This document shows positions 45,953 through 55,917 of a DNA stretch of 64,000 bases, in pieces. Source of the stretch: Waddliaceae bacterium (GTDB lineage Bacteria; Chlamydiota; Chlamydiia; Chlamydiales; GCA-2709385). Made by a program: the position numbers and the translations under genes. How positions within the stretch are numbered: the stretch's first letter is position 1; each line of letters begins with the position of its first letter. The stretch covers positions 42,678 through 106,677 of the forward strand of contig PAQS01000036.1 in the NCBI GenBank assembly GCA_002709385.1, in the 5' to 3' direction. The notes under the pieces are model-generated. The model saw only the letters and a program-made list of their open reading frames with translations, had not been told where the DNA came from and ran no database searches.

Positions 45953-46909
45953 ATGTCTACTGTTTACTGCCAAACTCCTATTCCTGGAGATTCCCTACGA
46001 AGCTTGCGTCAAGAATTTCCTCACTTTCAGTTTTTTCATCCTCAAGAAGGCGAAAGCCCCGATAGTAGCATTGATTGGAGTAAAGTAGAAATCCTTTACG
46101 GAAATCGTCTTTCTTCGGAACAGTTTGCATCTGCCCCTCTTCTTCATTGGATCCACTCCCCAACTCCCACATTAGACGAACTTTGCCTGGAAGATATCCA
46201 TGACAACGGCACTGTTATTGTAAGCAACACCAAAGGCGAAAACATCATTCAAGTGGGAGAATATGTGATGGGAGCTCTCCTTTCTTTTGCAAAGAATCTA
46301 TTTGAATGGAAAGAACTTGCTTCTTCTTCGAAAAGTTTATGGAACTCTTCACTAATAGAAAATATGTGGTCGATACAAAACCGCATTTTACTACAAGTTG
46401 GCTTGGGAACAATTGGTCATGAAGTGAGTCGACGCGCAAAGCAATTTGGTATGAGAGTATGGGGAGTCGACGAAACTTCTTCCTTTCACCCTTATTGTGA
46501 AAAAAATTTTCAACCTCAAGAACTCCACGCCATCATTCCCTATGCTGATGTTCTTTGCATTAGTATGCCACGTGGACCACACTACACCCCTCAATTTGGT
46601 ATAGAAGAGCTCAGTCTGCTTAAAGATGACTCTATTTTAATTATTGTAGGTGCAAGTCGTATTATCCGCGAAAGCGACCTCGTAAAAGTTGTTCTCAATA
46701 AAAAATTACGAGGAATCATCATAGATAGTTTTAATGAATCACCTTTGCCTAAATCATCACCACTTTGGTCGCTACCTAGAACTCTTATTACTCCTGAAAT
46801 AGCAACATACCCCGAATTAGAAAAACAACTTGCTTTAAAAATTTTTCGGCATAATTTAAGACATTTTGCACACACAACGTATACGCAGATGAATAATTTA
46901 GTTTACTGA
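45953..46909 (+). CDS. D-2-hydroxyacid dehydrogenase-like protein with altered catalytic His
   Basis: 318 residues of the D-isomer-specific 2-hydroxyacid dehydrogenase fold. NAD-binding GLGTIGHEVSRRAKQFG at 150-166, preceded by a hinge typical of the family. Arg236 (GASR) and Glu262 (NESPLP) match two catalytic positions. The third, normally His in a TPHxA motif, is Glu282 (ITPEIATYP). Loss of that His usually abolishes dehydrogenase activity, so the protein may be a binding protein, catalyse something else, or have impaired activity. Substrate unknown. No operon partners; the upstream 220 bases are noncoding. Confidence 0.75.
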   Translation: MSTVYCQTPIPGDSLRSLRQEFPHFQFFHPQEGESPDSSIDWSKVEILYGNRLSSEQFASAPLLHWIHSPTPTLDELCLEDIHDNGTVIVSNTKGENIIQVGEYVMGALLSFAKNLFEWKELASSSKSLWNSSLIENMWSIQNRILLQVGLGTIGHEVSRRAKQFGMRVWGVDETSSFHPYCEKNFQPQELHAIIPYADVLCISMPRGPHYTPQFGIEELSLLKDDSILIIVGASRIIRESDLVKVVLNKKLRGIIIDSFNESPLPKSSPLWSLPRTLITPEIATYPELEKQLALKIFRHNLRHFAHTTYTQMNNLVY

Positions 46910-46937
46910 AGATGATTTGAAAAAGAAAAAAAAAGAA

Positions 46938-47011
<74 letters not shown>

Positions 47012-47096
47012 GATGAAGATACGATCCTACCTGATTATGTATTTTCCAGGCAAATGCTTTTCGTAATCTTCTTCGGAAGAACCTTATTAAAGAAAT

Positions 47097-47128
47097 ATAT
47101 GACCTCAAAGCAAGCCTTGAGGTCATAT
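47097..47128 (-). terminator. Terminator after the second Tsp gene
   Basis: Perfect 12-bp stem ATATGACCTCAA / TTGAGGTCATAT with an 8-nt loop, 3 bases beyond the stop on the minus strand, followed by TATTTCTTTAA. Confidence 0.75.
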
Positions 47129-47131
47129 AGT

Positions 47132-49168
47132 TTATTTTTCTATTTCTAAAACTTCTGGTATTAAATCAGGCTGTGGATCTTCTACCAAATTCAAGCCATC
47201 ACTAGGAGGAACTTGAGTAATATCTAGATGAACCATATCTTTCACAATATTGATGGCTTCTTTCAATTGACCATCTTCATCTTCACTAACTTCTTCTTTC
47301 ACACTTGTTGCTTGATTCATTTGTGCTAGGCGTTCTTCACTATTTTCTCTTAGTAAAGGGAGCATTGCCCGCCAATGTTTGTCCACTTGTTCCAGACTAG
47401 GAACATAGTGACGCTGATACCATTGAACAGCTTCTGTTTCTAAATCTTCTAATTTATCTTGATAAGATGGAGCTACTTTATCTGTACTTAATGGAAAATC
47501 AAGAAATTCTTCTCCAATATGTTTGTCTTGAAATATTCCTGGTACTTGAATATCAGAAACGACCCCAGTAATCTGCGTTGACTTACCAGATACGGTATAA
47601 TAACGACCAACTGTTACCTTGAAATAGGATTCAAGACCATCTTCTGTTACTGTTTGATGCTGAATGGAGCCCTTACCGTATGTACGATCATCTCCTACAA
47701 TAATTGCTGCTCCGTAGTCTTGTAATGCTTGTGCAACAATTTCAGCAGCGGAAGCTGAAGCTCTCGAAGTCAAAACTACAAGAGGTCCGTCGTAATAAGT
47801 ATGTCCATCTGTATCTCTGAAGTAACGTTTTTGTCCATCTGAATACTTAGAAACAACCACAACGCCGTTACTAATAAAAAGCCCCGCTACTTTCACTGCT
47901 TGCATGAGAAATCCTCCCATATTCTGGCGGAGATCTAGCACAAGCCCTTTTACTTTTCCTACTGTTTGCAATTTCTGTAAAGCAGCTCGTACATCTTGTT
48001 CACTGCTGATTCCATTCGCACCTTCATAAAAAGAGTGAAGGACAATTGTTCCTATGATTCCATCTCCAAAAGGAACCCAACTAAGATCAACTCTATTTTC
48101 ATCAATATCGATACGCTTACGAACGAGTTCTACATTAAAAAAATGCTCTCTTTCTTGAGCTGTTCCGCGATCTTCAAGTCTCACCAAGCCAAGAACTACA
48201 GAGCTGGACTCTTGTCCTCTTACCATATCTAAAATATGCTCAAATGAATAACCCGCAATCGCCTGTCCATCTACTTCAATCAAACGATCTTCTTCTTGAA
48301 CTAAACCGCTCTTTACAGCTGGCCCCCCTTTAATCAAACGGGTAACCATAATTCCATCAATCGTCTCTTGCAGAACAATTCCAATTCCATGAAAACCTTT
48401 CTGTAAACGTACTTTCATATCATAGGCTTCTTGAGGGCTAAAAAATGCTGTATGAGAATCGAGACTTTTTGTAAGAGATTTTAAGATATGTACAACCAAA
48501 CGATGTTTTTTCTTATCTTCATCAATAGGTTTGCCTAAGTCATTTAAAAACAAATAGTCATTTTCTGCATTTCTCACGAATCGCTCGTAAAGAGCTAGCA
48601 CTTCAATCAAGCGTTCTTGTACACGCTCTTTTCCTACTTTTTGCTCTTGAGCTGCTACAAAGCGTACCATCTGTTGCTCTAAACGATCTCGTAATTCTTC
48701 TTCGCTTTCAGCCCATTCTTGCTTTTCATATGGATCTCTATTCTCTAATTTTACTGGAACACTCAAACGCTCTTTGGCATGCAAAACAAAATTCAATCTC
48801 CACTTTCGAGATCTTTCAATCACTTTTTGTACCATATCATTTAAAGATGCATAGGATGAAAAGTCGTTATTTTGATACTCTTGTAAAACATTTTCCCAAT
48901 AGCCTTCTGAATGCTCTGTTATTTTTTCTACTTCTTCTTTAGTAAAATACATACGATCTGGATCAAAGTGGTCTAAATACACCAAAAACGAGCGCCTAAG
49001 TACCTCTGCATTCACCATTTTCTCATCTACATGATAATCAAATATTTGCTTCATTATCTGAGGTATATCGCTTTCTTTCAGTAGAGGAGCTTCAGCTGCA
49101 TAGATCCCTGCAAATAAAAAATTAAACAAAAGAGATAAAGTCACTAAGAACTTTTTGGACTGTGCCAT
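47132..49168 (-). CDS. Tail-specific protease Tsp (S41), copy 2
   Basis: 678 residues. Signal peptide MAQSKKFLVTLSLLFNFLFA then GIYAAEA. An N-terminal Tsp domain, a PDZ domain (FHGIGIVLQETIDGIMVTRL near 250-269), and the S41 core with LDLRQNMGGFLMQ near 416, ASASAAEIVAQALQDYG near 475 and TYGKGSIQH near 500. The Ser-Lys dyad is present. Same architecture as the protease at 8730 but clearly diverged, with a longer acidic C-terminal tail. Two full Tsp copies are unusual next to the single chlamydial copy; they may have different substrates. ATG with GAGGAG. Confidence 0.92.
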   Translation of the reverse strand: MAQSKKFLVTLSLLFNFLFAGIYAAEAPLLKESDIPQIMKQIFDYHVDEKMVNAEVLRRSFLVYLDHFDPDRMYFTKEEVEKITEHSEGYWENVLQEYQNNDFSSYASLNDMVQKVIERSRKWRLNFVLHAKERLSVPVKLENRDPYEKQEWAESEEELRDRLEQQMVRFVAAQEQKVGKERVQERLIEVLALYERFVRNAENDYLFLNDLGKPIDEDKKKHRLVVHILKSLTKSLDSHTAFFSPQEAYDMKVRLQKGFHGIGIVLQETIDGIMVTRLIKGGPAVKSGLVQEEDRLIEVDGQAIAGYSFEHILDMVRGQESSSVVLGLVRLEDRGTAQEREHFFNVELVRKRIDIDENRVDLSWVPFGDGIIGTIVLHSFYEGANGISSEQDVRAALQKLQTVGKVKGLVLDLRQNMGGFLMQAVKVAGLFISNGVVVVSKYSDGQKRYFRDTDGHTYYDGPLVVLTSRASASAAEIVAQALQDYGAAIIVGDDRTYGKGSIQHQTVTEDGLESYFKVTVGRYYTVSGKSTQITGVVSDIQVPGIFQDKHIGEEFLDFPLSTDKVAPSYQDKLEDLETEAVQWYQRHYVPSLEQVDKHWRAMLPLLRENSEERLAQMNQATSVKEEVSEDEDGQLKEAINIVKDMVHLDITQVPPSDGLNLVEDPQPDLIPEVLEIEK

Positions 49169-49391
49169 GGTTTCTCCTCAAACTATTGGTGCTTAGGTTG
49201 GCTGAGTAATTTTCTCTGTATTGTGCATGCAAATTCGTCTATCCTTTGGCTTGCTCAAGACGAGTTTTTAGCCAAAAACAGCACAACGCTGCTCAGACAT
49301 ATTCTTTTTCGACACCTTGTGAGAATTTCTTTAGTCTTATTTCAGAAATCAGAGTTGTTAAGGGAGAGGTCTTTTTGTTATAAGTACTGTT

Positions 49392-50126
49392 ATGATTACA
49401 ACTACCAACCAACAATCTTATTCATTAGACACATTTGAAGGTCCTTTAGATTTTCTTTGGTACCTTGTGCAAAAGAATGAAATCGATATTTATGAAATTG
49501 CTATTCAGGACATTACTGCACAGTTTTTGTCTCATTTAGATCAAGCAATGGAATTAAGTATGGATAAAGGTGCTGAATTTTTATCTGTTGCAGCTTCTCT
49601 TATGTTGGTGAAGAGTCGAAGCCTACTTCCTCAAGAAACACTTTTAGATGAAGAAGAGCAGGAATTAGACCCAAAATTTGCAATCATTCATCAGCTAGTC
49701 GATTACTGCAAATTCAAAGGTTTGGCGAAAGCTTTATCTGATAAGGAAGAGGAAGCTCAAGGGTTCTTTCATCGAGGGGTCCGGCCACCAGTCCTTGAAA
49801 AACCTCCTGGTGTTGAGCACTTAAGCCTCGAAGAACTCTCAGGAATGTTTGAAGAGCTGATTGTCAGAGCTGCTGATAACCCTATCTCTCTTATCCATGA
49901 AGAAGAATGGCGTATTTCAGATAAAATTCGCTACTTACGTAGACAGACTGAAGGTGGGCAGCGCTTATCATTCAAGCAATTGTTTTCTATTAATATGAGT
50001 AGAGGAGAACTCATTGTCACCTTTTTAGCTTTATTAGAACTTATGAAGCTTGGTGGTATTGGAGTTGTACAAGAAACAGAGACTGGAGAGGTTTGGATCC
50101 TCTCCCAACCCGATCAGGTCCAATGA
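49392..50126 (+). CDS. scpA: Segregation and condensation protein A
   Basis: Kleisin subunit of the bacterial SMC condensin. 244 residues. N-terminal SMC-neck-binding motif DTFEGPLDFLWYLVQKNEID near 13-32, AAEFLSVAASLMLVKSRSLLP-like helix near 62-82, C-terminal winged helix SRGELIVTFLALLELMKLG near 206-224. scpB starts at the overlapping ATGA. An SMC gene is not in the window. Confidence 0.94.
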   Translation: MITTTNQQSYSLDTFEGPLDFLWYLVQKNEIDIYEIAIQDITAQFLSHLDQAMELSMDKGAEFLSVAASLMLVKSRSLLPQETLLDEEEQELDPKFAIIHQLVDYCKFKGLAKALSDKEEEAQGFFHRGVRPPVLEKPPGVEHLSLEELSGMFEELIVRAADNPISLIHEEEWRISDKIRYLRRQTEGGQRLSFKQLFSINMSRGELIVTFLALLELMKLGGIGVVQETETGEVWILSQPDQVQ

Positions 50127-50872
50127 GCAAAGAACTCAATTTATTTGAAGAGGAAGTTGAAGTCCTTCCTCCAGGTTCTCTAGAAGAGGGAGAACTTATC
50201 CGATTATTAGATAAGATTAAATCTAATGCTGCAACAAGCGCAAAAGAACAAGAGCTTCGTGATGAAGTAAAACAGGTGATTGAAGCCGTTCTCTTTGCAA
50301 GTAGTGAACCAATATCTTTTAAAAAATTACGTGAAGTAACGGATTCAGTACATACTTTCCCTCCTCGTACCCTCATGGGTCTCATTAAAGAGTTACGTGA
50401 CGAATATGATGAACGTAAAAAACCCTATCAAATTGATGAGATTGGTAATGGTCTTGTTCTTCGCACAAGACCTAGTTATGGAGAGTACATACGTCTTCTT
50501 TATCGCAACAAACGACTTGAAAAACTTTCGCAAGCAGCCACGGAAGTTTTAGCAATTATTGCTTACCGCCAACCAATCACAAGAGCAAAAGTAGAAGCTA
50601 TAAGAGGAGTTGACTCTTCCGGAATCATGCTCACTTTGCAAGAACGAGGACTCATTGAAGTTGTTGGTCGCTTAGATGCACCAGGAAGGCCATCTCTTTG
50701 GGCAACAACTCCAGCTTTTCTCTCTCATTTTGGTTTACGAGGACTTGATCACTTGCCAAAACTAGGCGATAAAGCACAAGAAGCTGATGAAAAAGTACAA
50801 GAGTTTCTCTCACAACCTAAGATTAAACCGTCTCAAGCTGTGGAAGCTTCTCCTCTTCCTAATCCAGTTTAG
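50123..50872 (+). CDS. scpB: Segregation and condensation protein B
   Basis: Dimeric winged-helix partner of ScpA in the SMC complex. 249 residues from the ATG at 50123 that overlaps the scpA stop (ATGA). After an acidic 50-residue N-terminal extension: VIEAVLFASSEPISFKKL near 54-71, then ATEVLAIIAYRQPITRAKVE near 143-162, VDSSGIMLTLQERGLIEVVG near 166-185, and the DAPGRPSLWATTPAFLSHFG end. The extension is longer than usual for ScpB. Confidence 0.93.
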   Translation: MSKELNLFEEEVEVLPPGSLEEGELIRLLDKIKSNAATSAKEQELRDEVKQVIEAVLFASSEPISFKKLREVTDSVHTFPPRTLMGLIKELRDEYDERKKPYQIDEIGNGLVLRTRPSYGEYIRLLYRNKRLEKLSQAATEVLAIIAYRQPITRAKVEAIRGVDSSGIMLTLQERGLIEVVGRLDAPGRPSLWATTPAFLSHFGLRGLDHLPKLGDKAQEADEKVQEFLSQPKIKPSQAVEASPLPNPV

Positions 50873-51026
50873 AGCTATAATAGCTATCTAATCCCTGATG
50901 CTAAAAAAGTTCCTATGGAATTTTTTCTCAACCCTGCTTCTTATTCAGGTCTTGAGGAATTAAGCTCTTTACCTTTATACCTCCTAAACAATCTTAAGAA
51001 GTATAAACAAACAAGCTTCCTGTGCG

Positions 51027-51096
51027 GATTAGGTAGCCATTGGAGCTTAGAGGCCTTAATATAAGCCTCTATTTTGACCTCATCTTCTGCCTAATC
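51027..51096. terminator. Nested hairpins between scpB and the coiled-coil gene
   Basis: Outer stem GATTAGGTAG / CTGCCTAATC (one G-U) enclosing an inner stem TAGAGGCCTTA / TAAGCCTCTA. Convergent junction. It contains AGGTAGCCATTGGAG at 51031-51045, one of four related copies. The rest of the 229-base gap shows nothing. Confidence 0.55.
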
Positions 51097-51101
51097 TATA
51101 T

Positions 51102-52124
51102 TTAAGCCACAGCACACTGGCTTAAATACTCATCATTTTCCAAAGCAAGTTCCAATCGACAAATCACTTTTTCAACTCCAGATAGCATTTGTCGAAACCG
51201 TTGATACAATTCTTCTGCAATATCTACATTATTTCTTTCATGTTTAAGAAGAACTGTGATCATATCTTCTAAAGCTTCTTGTTGCTCTTCTGATAAAGAT
51301 TCTTTATTCAATTTTTTCCTCTCTTCTTTAAGAGAAGATAAAATTCTAATACCGTCCTCCTTCCAAAGTTTTAAATCCTCACGCATTTGATAGAGATCTG
51401 TATCCAATAAATGGTGCCAAATCGCTATTTTACTAAAAACTTCACAACTTTGGCTGGTAACTTCTTTTTCCTGACCATTACTTCTATTCCAATTTTTATC
51501 TTTTGCTATCTCAGCAACAAATTCTCCTTGTACCCCTAAATTACGCAGACATTGAGTGTATCTATTATAAAAATCAGAAATTTTATGTTGTTTTTTGGCT
51601 CCTTCAATAAACAAAAGAAATTCTTTTATTTCTTTGCTCTTAGAAGATTTTCTGATCTCTTCATAGAGTTTTTCATACTCTCCTTGAAAATTTCCTTCCG
51701 CACGCTCCCAACGACTAAAAAATGTAGAATCAATTTGCCCTATTTCATGCTCTACCCAATTATTAATTTGCTGTACTTCCATTTGAGCTACATTATAAAT
51801 CCTAGCGTCCAGCTCTTCTATCAAGCCATGGTAAAAAAATTCTATTTTGGGCTCCCAAAGCATTGCATACCACGCATTATGCGCCTCATCAAAATTCTTC
51901 TTTGTTTTTTGAACCTTTTCTTTAAGCTCTAATAATTTTTCTAAGGAAGGGTAAACCCCATCACGATCAATAGATATAGGTAAGGATTTTAAGCTCTCTT
52001 TCAAGTCTTCAAAACGCTTCTGTAAATCAGAATTCCAAGAGCGTGCCCACTTTTCACTATATGCATTGAATTCTTGAACTGCTTTTTCAAACTCTACCTT
52101 TAATTCATACGCCGAATGAATCAT
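51102..52124 (-). CDS. Orphan coiled-coil protein
   Basis: 340 residues, no recognised domain, no signal peptide or membrane span. Almost entirely predicted helix, with heptad-like stretches (KLLELKEKVQKTKKNFDEAH near 63-82; LSEEQQEALEDMITVLLKHE near 285-304). Rich in Glu, Lys and Trp. ATG with the strong box GGAGGAG. Could be a chlamydia-specific structural or secreted protein; function not assigned. Confidence 0.55.
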   Translation of the reverse strand: MIHSAYELKVEFEKAVQEFNAYSEKWARSWNSDLQKRFEDLKESLKSLPISIDRDGVYPSLEKLLELKEKVQKTKKNFDEAHNAWYAMLWEPKIEFFYHGLIEELDARIYNVAQMEVQQINNWVEHEIGQIDSTFFSRWERAEGNFQGEYEKLYEEIRKSSKSKEIKEFLLFIEGAKKQHKISDFYNRYTQCLRNLGVQGEFVAEIAKDKNWNRSNGQEKEVTSQSCEVFSKIAIWHHLLDTDLYQMREDLKLWKEDGIRILSSLKEERKKLNKESLSEEQQEALEDMITVLLKHERNNVDIAEELYQRFRQMLSGVEKVICRLELALENDEYLSQCAVA

Positions 52125-52283
52125 TTCTCCTCCGAAAATTAAATTTATTATAACTTTTATATTATAAACTATTTTAATTTAATTATTTAAAAATGTTTTT
52201 CCTTGTCTTTACAAGAATTTAACAATAAAAAAAGAAACAGCTTTATTTAACTCTAAATCAAGTACCTATACTAATATTTCTTT

Positions 52284-52313
52284 TTGCCATTAAAGCTAGT
52301 GGCGGTATATACT
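52284..52313 (+). promoter_or_regulatory. Probable promoter of the str operon
   Basis: TTGCCA (52284-52289) and TATACT (52308-52313) with an 18-base spacer, about 95 bases upstream of rpsL. Close to the major sigma factor consensus. It lies at the end of an AT-rich 284-base gap. Confidence 0.5.
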
Positions 52314-52408
52314 CTGTAGATCGTCTAAAACCTTCGAATCACTCTATATTTGCCTTGATACTTTCGTATGGGGCTCCAATTTTTAATGGAATAAGGAGAG
52401 AGAGGCGT

Positions 52409-52780
52409 ATGCCTACAACAAACCAGTTGGTTCGCAAGCCACGCAAGCGCAAAACACAGCGCAGCAAGTCGCCGGCGTTACAGAAATGTCCTCAGCGTCG
52501 GGGAGTATGTCTTCAAGTGAAGACAAAAACACCACGTAAACCTAACTCAGCTCTACGAAAAGTAGCTTGGGTTCGTTTATCTAACGGGCAAGAAGTGATT
52601 GCCTATATTCCTGGTGAAGGCCACAACTTACAAGAGCACAGTATCGTTTTGGTACGTGGTGGTCGAGTAAAAGACCTTCCTGGTGTTCGTTATCACATCG
52701 TGCGAGGTGCACTTGATACGGCTCCTGTACAGGACCGCAAACAGAGAAGATCTAAATACGGCGCGAAGCGTCCTAAGTAA
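52409..52780 (+). CDS. rpsL: 30S ribosomal protein S12
   Basis: 123 residues from the ATG at 52409 ([10 protein letters not shown]), preceded by AAGGAGAGAGAGG; upstream frame is not coding. Decoding-centre protein. [13 protein letters not shown] near 39-51 carries Arg43 where E. coli and C. trachomatis have Lys; K43R in other bacteria gives streptomycin resistance. [13 protein letters not shown] near 84-96 is normal. First gene of rpsL-rpsG-fusA-rpsJ. Confidence 0.97.
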   Translation: MPTTNQLVRKPRKRKTQRSKSPALQKCPQRRGVCLQVKTKTPRKPNSALRKVAWVRLSNGQEVIAYIPGEGHNLQEHSIVLVRGGRVKDLPGVRYHIVRGALDTAPVQDRKQRRSKYGAKRPK

Positions 52781-52938
52781 CAAAGGATATCTCGAATAGG
52801 TATCCTAGTTCGTGATTTGCATTCTTCATAAGAAGAATTTGAATCACGCACGGGTTGTCTGCATTCCAGCAACAATCGAGTGAAGCTACTAGGATCTTAC
52901 GCTTAGATACGTTAACTTTTAAATTACAAGGAATTAGG
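52781..52938 (+). promoter_or_regulatory. rpsL-rpsG intercistronic leader with a strong stem-loop
   Basis: 158-base spacer. Bases 52811-52827 (CGTGATTTGCATTCTTC) pair with 52832-52848 in 16 of 17 positions around an ATAA loop; a smaller stem, GGATA / TATCC, precedes it. In E. coli the equivalent spacer binds S7 for feedback control. Here that role is an inference from position. Confidence 0.5.
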
Positions 52939-53415
52939 ATGTCTAGAAGACACCGTGCGGAAAAGCGAGAGACTGAGCCGGATCCAGTTTATGGAAGCAC
53001 AGTACTTGCAAAGTTCATCAATAAAATCATGCTTTCGGGCAAGAAGTCCGTGGCGCGCCGTGTGGTTTACGAAGCGATTGAAAAATTTGCTAAGCGTGTA
53101 AACCGCGAAGAAGAGGCTCTTGATGCGTTTTTGGAAGCTCTTGAGAACGCGAAGCCTACTCTTGAAGTAAAATCTCGTCGTATTGGTGGTGCTACTTACC
53201 AAGTACCGATTGAGATTGCTCCTCACCGTCGTACATCTTTGGCGATGCGTTGGATTATTGCTTATTCTCGTTCTAAGCCAGGTCGTTCTATGATTGACGC
53301 TTTGAGCACTGAGTTATCTGACTGCTACAACAAGCAGGGAACTACGATTAAGAAGAAAGACGACACGCACCGTATGGCGGAAGCTAACAAAGCATTCGCT
53401 CATTACAAGTGGTAG
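52939..53415 (+). CDS. rpsG: 30S ribosomal protein S7
   Basis: 158 residues from the ATG at 52939 (MSRRHRAEKRETEPDPVYGS), which follows AAGGAATTAGG; the longer frame starts inside the leader. Core LAKFINKIMLSGKKSVARRV and YQVPIEIAPHRRTSLAMRWI are canonical. fusA starts 9 bases downstream. Confidence 0.97.
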   Translation: MSRRHRAEKRETEPDPVYGSTVLAKFINKIMLSGKKSVARRVVYEAIEKFAKRVNREEEALDAFLEALENAKPTLEVKSRRIGGATYQVPIEIAPHRRTSLAMRWIIAYSRSKPGRSMIDALSTELSDCYNKQGTTIKKKDDTHRMAEANKAFAHYKW

Positions 53416-53424
53416 GAGACGAGA

Positions 53425-55518
53425 ATGGCTAAGAGACCAGAAAATCAGCCGATCGACAAAGTACGTAATATCGGTATTATGGCGCACATTGATGCTGGTA
53501 AGACGACGACAACTGAGCGTATTCTTTATTATGCCGGGATTGTACACCGTATTGGTGAAGTACATGACGGTGCTGCGACTATGGACTGGATGGAGCAGGA
53601 GCAAGAACGTGGTATTACCATTACTTCTGCTGCGACTACAGTATTCTGGAAAGACTGTAAAGTAAACATCATTGATACTCCTGGACACGTTGACTTTACT
53701 GTAGAAGTAGAGCGTTCTCTTCGTATCCTTGATGGTGCTGTAGCAGTATTCTGCGCGGTATCTGGAGTTGAGCCACAGTCTGAGACTGTATGGCGTCAAG
53801 GTGAGAAGTACAGTGTTCCTCGTATTGCGTTCGTTAACAAAATGGACCGTGCTGGTGCTGACTTCTTCGAAGCTGTAGAAACCATGAAAGACCGTTTAGG
53901 GGCGAATGCAGTTCCTGTACATTGTCCAATTGGTGCTGAGTCTGAATTCCAAGGAATGGTTGACCTCGTTACAATGAAGGCATTGATCTTCAAAGACGAG
54001 ACTCAAGGTTCTGAATGGGATGAAGTTGAGATTCCAGAAGATCTTAAAGAAAAGTGTGATGAACTGCGCGCAACACTTCTTGACGAAGTTGCTACAGCAG
54101 ACGAAACAAACGAAGCTTTTCTTGAGAAAGTTTTGGAAGACCCAGACAGTCTAACAGAAGAAGAAATCCACGCTGCTATTCGTAATGCAGTATGTCAGAA
54201 CAAGATTAACCCTGTTCTTTGTGGATCAGCCTTTAAAAACAAGGGTGTTCAGCAACTGCTTGACGCTATTGTAAAATGGTTACCTTCTCCTCTTGATCGT
54301 GGAATTATCAAAGCAACAAACACAGAAACTGAAGAGCAAGTAGAATTGAAGCCTTCAGATGACGAGCCGTTTACAGCTTTGGCATTTAAAATCATGACGG
54401 ATCCTTTTGTTGGTCGTCTAACTTACGTTCGTATCTATAGTGGTTGCCTTGAAAAAGGTGCTTCTGTGAAGAATGCTACGAAAGATAAAAAAGAGCGTGT
54501 TCCACGTGCGGTAGAGATGCATGCTAACAAGCGTGAAGAGCGTGATGCCTTCTTCGCTGGTGATATTGCTGCTATTCCTGGCCTTAAGCACACCACTACT
54601 GGTGATACTTTATGTGCTAGTGACCTTGATATCGCCCTTGAGAAAATGGACTTCCCTGAGCCAGTTATTAACATGGCTATTGAGCCTAAGTCTAAAGCAG
54701 ACCGTGAAAAGCTTGCTGTTGCTCTTGGTGCTCTTTCGGAAGAAGATCCTACTTTCCGTGTATCAAGTGATGAAGAAACTGGTCAAACAATTATTGCGGG
54801 TATGGGAGAGCTTCACCTTGACGTTCTTCGTGACCGTATGATGCGTGAGTTTAAGGTAGAAGCTAACGTGGGTAGCCCACAGGTATCTTACCGTGAAACA
54901 ATCACGCAGGCTGGAAAGCAAGAGACCAAGTTTGTTAAGCAGAGTGGTGGACGTGGTCAGTACGCGCACGTTGTTCTTGAAGTTGAGCCTAATGAGCCTG
55001 GAAAAGGAAATGAAGTTGTCAGCAAGATTGTTGGTGGTGTCATTCCAAAAGAATACATTCCAGCTGTCATTAAAGGGGTTGAAGAAGGTCTAGATACTGG
55101 TGTCTTGGCTGGTTACAACCTTGTCGATGTAAAAGTAGCGATCGTATTCGGTTCTTACCATGATGTCGACTCTAATGAAATGGCCTTTAAGATTTGCGGT
55201 TCCATGGCTGTTCGCGATGCATGTAAAGCATGTAAAGCGGTAATTCTAGAACCTATCATGAAGGTAGCTGTGCTTACTCCAGAAGAACATATGGGTGATG
55301 TAATTGGAGACTTAAACCGTCGCCGCGCTCGTATTACTGGACAGCAAGCTGGTAAAGGTGGAATTCAGACAGTTCAGGCAGATGTACCTCTAGCCGAAAT
55401 GTTTGGTTACACTACAACACTACGCTCTTTGACTAAAGGTCGTGGAACTTCAAGTATGGAACCTAAGTGTTTTGAGCGTGTTCCAGCTAAGAAACAAGAA
55501 GAAATCATTAATCAGTAG
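53425..55518 (+). CDS. fusA: Elongation factor G
   Basis: Translocase GTPase. 697 residues, five domains. G1 [15 protein letters not shown] near 18-32, G2 RGITITSA, G3 DTPGHVDF near 82-89, G4 NKMDRAG near 136-142. Domain IV carries [16 protein letters not shown] near 530-545. Domain order and length are normal, so this is the canonical EF-G and not an EF-G2 or Tet-like paralog. Confidence 0.97.
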   Translation: MAKRPENQPIDKVRNIGIMAHIDAGKTTTTERILYYAGIVHRIGEVHDGAATMDWMEQEQERGITITSAATTVFWKDCKVNIIDTPGHVDFTVEVERSLRILDGAVAVFCAVSGVEPQSETVWRQGEKYSVPRIAFVNKMDRAGADFFEAVETMKDRLGANAVPVHCPIGAESEFQGMVDLVTMKALIFKDETQGSEWDEVEIPEDLKEKCDELRATLLDEVATADETNEAFLEKVLEDPDSLTEEEIHAAIRNAVCQNKINPVLCGSAFKNKGVQQLLDAIVKWLPSPLDRGIIKATNTETEEQVELKPSDDEPFTALAFKIMTDPFVGRLTYVRIYSGCLEKGASVKNATKDKKERVPRAVEMHANKREERDAFFAGDIAAIPGLKHTTTGDTLCASDLDIALEKMDFPEPVINMAIEPKSKADREKLAVALGALSEEDPTFRVSSDEETGQTIIAGMGELHLDVLRDRMMREFKVEANVGSPQVSYRETITQAGKQETKFVKQSGGRGQYAHVVLEVEPNEPGKGNEVVSKIVGGVIPKEYIPAVIKGVEEGLDTGVLAGYNLVDVKVAIVFGSYHDVDSNEMAFKICGSMAVRDACKACKAVILEPIMKVAVLTPEEHMGDVIGDLNRRRARITGQQAGKGGIQTVQADVPLAEMFGYTTTLRSLTKGRGTSSMEPKCFERVPAKKQEEIINQ

Positions 55519-55526
55519 GAAACGAA

Positions 55527-55859
55527 ATGTCTAAACAAGCAACTAAACAGCCTGCGACGAAGAAAATTCGTATTCGCCTTAAAGGCTATGACCAACGTTT
55601 GCTCGATCGTTCTGCTGCTGATATTGTGGAAACAGCAAAGCGCACAGGTTCTGGTGTAGCAGGTCCTATTCCCCTGCCTACACGCCGTGAAGTTTACACG
55701 GTACTGCGATCTCCACATGTCGACCGCAAGTCCCGCGAGCAATTTGAGATTCGCACTCATAAGCGACTCATCGATATCATTAAGCCTAGTGCTAAAACAA
55801 TCGATGCTCTTAAAGAGCTAGCACTACCAGCTGGTGTTGATATCAAAATCAAAGCGTAA
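55527..55859 (+). CDS. rpsJ: 30S ribosomal protein S10
   Basis: 110 residues, slightly longer than usual because of a basic Lys/Thr/Gln-rich N-terminal tail. [20 protein letters not shown] near 15-34 and the [20 protein letters not shown] segment are the S10 signature. tuf, which often separates fusA and rpsJ, is absent, as in Chlamydia. Confidence 0.97.
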   Translation: MSKQATKQPATKKIRIRLKGYDQRLLDRSAADIVETAKRTGSGVAGPIPLPTRREVYTVLRSPHVDRKSREQFEIRTHKRLIDIIKPSAKTIDALKELALPAGVDIKIKA

Positions 55860-55881
55860 GTTCTTCTTTCACTTTGAGCAT

Positions 55882-55917
55882 AAAGAGGCCCTAAGAGATC
55901 TTAGGGCCTCTTTTTTT
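55882..55917 (+). terminator. Terminator of the str operon
   Basis: Perfect 14-bp stem AAAGAGGCCCTAAG / CTTAGGGCCTCTTT with an AGAT loop, followed by TTTT; 22 bases after rpsJ. Confidence 0.93.

Noticed and set aside
53314-53799. 161-codon minus-strand frame over rpsG and fusA
   Set aside because: Antisense to two certain genes; no start signal or known domain.
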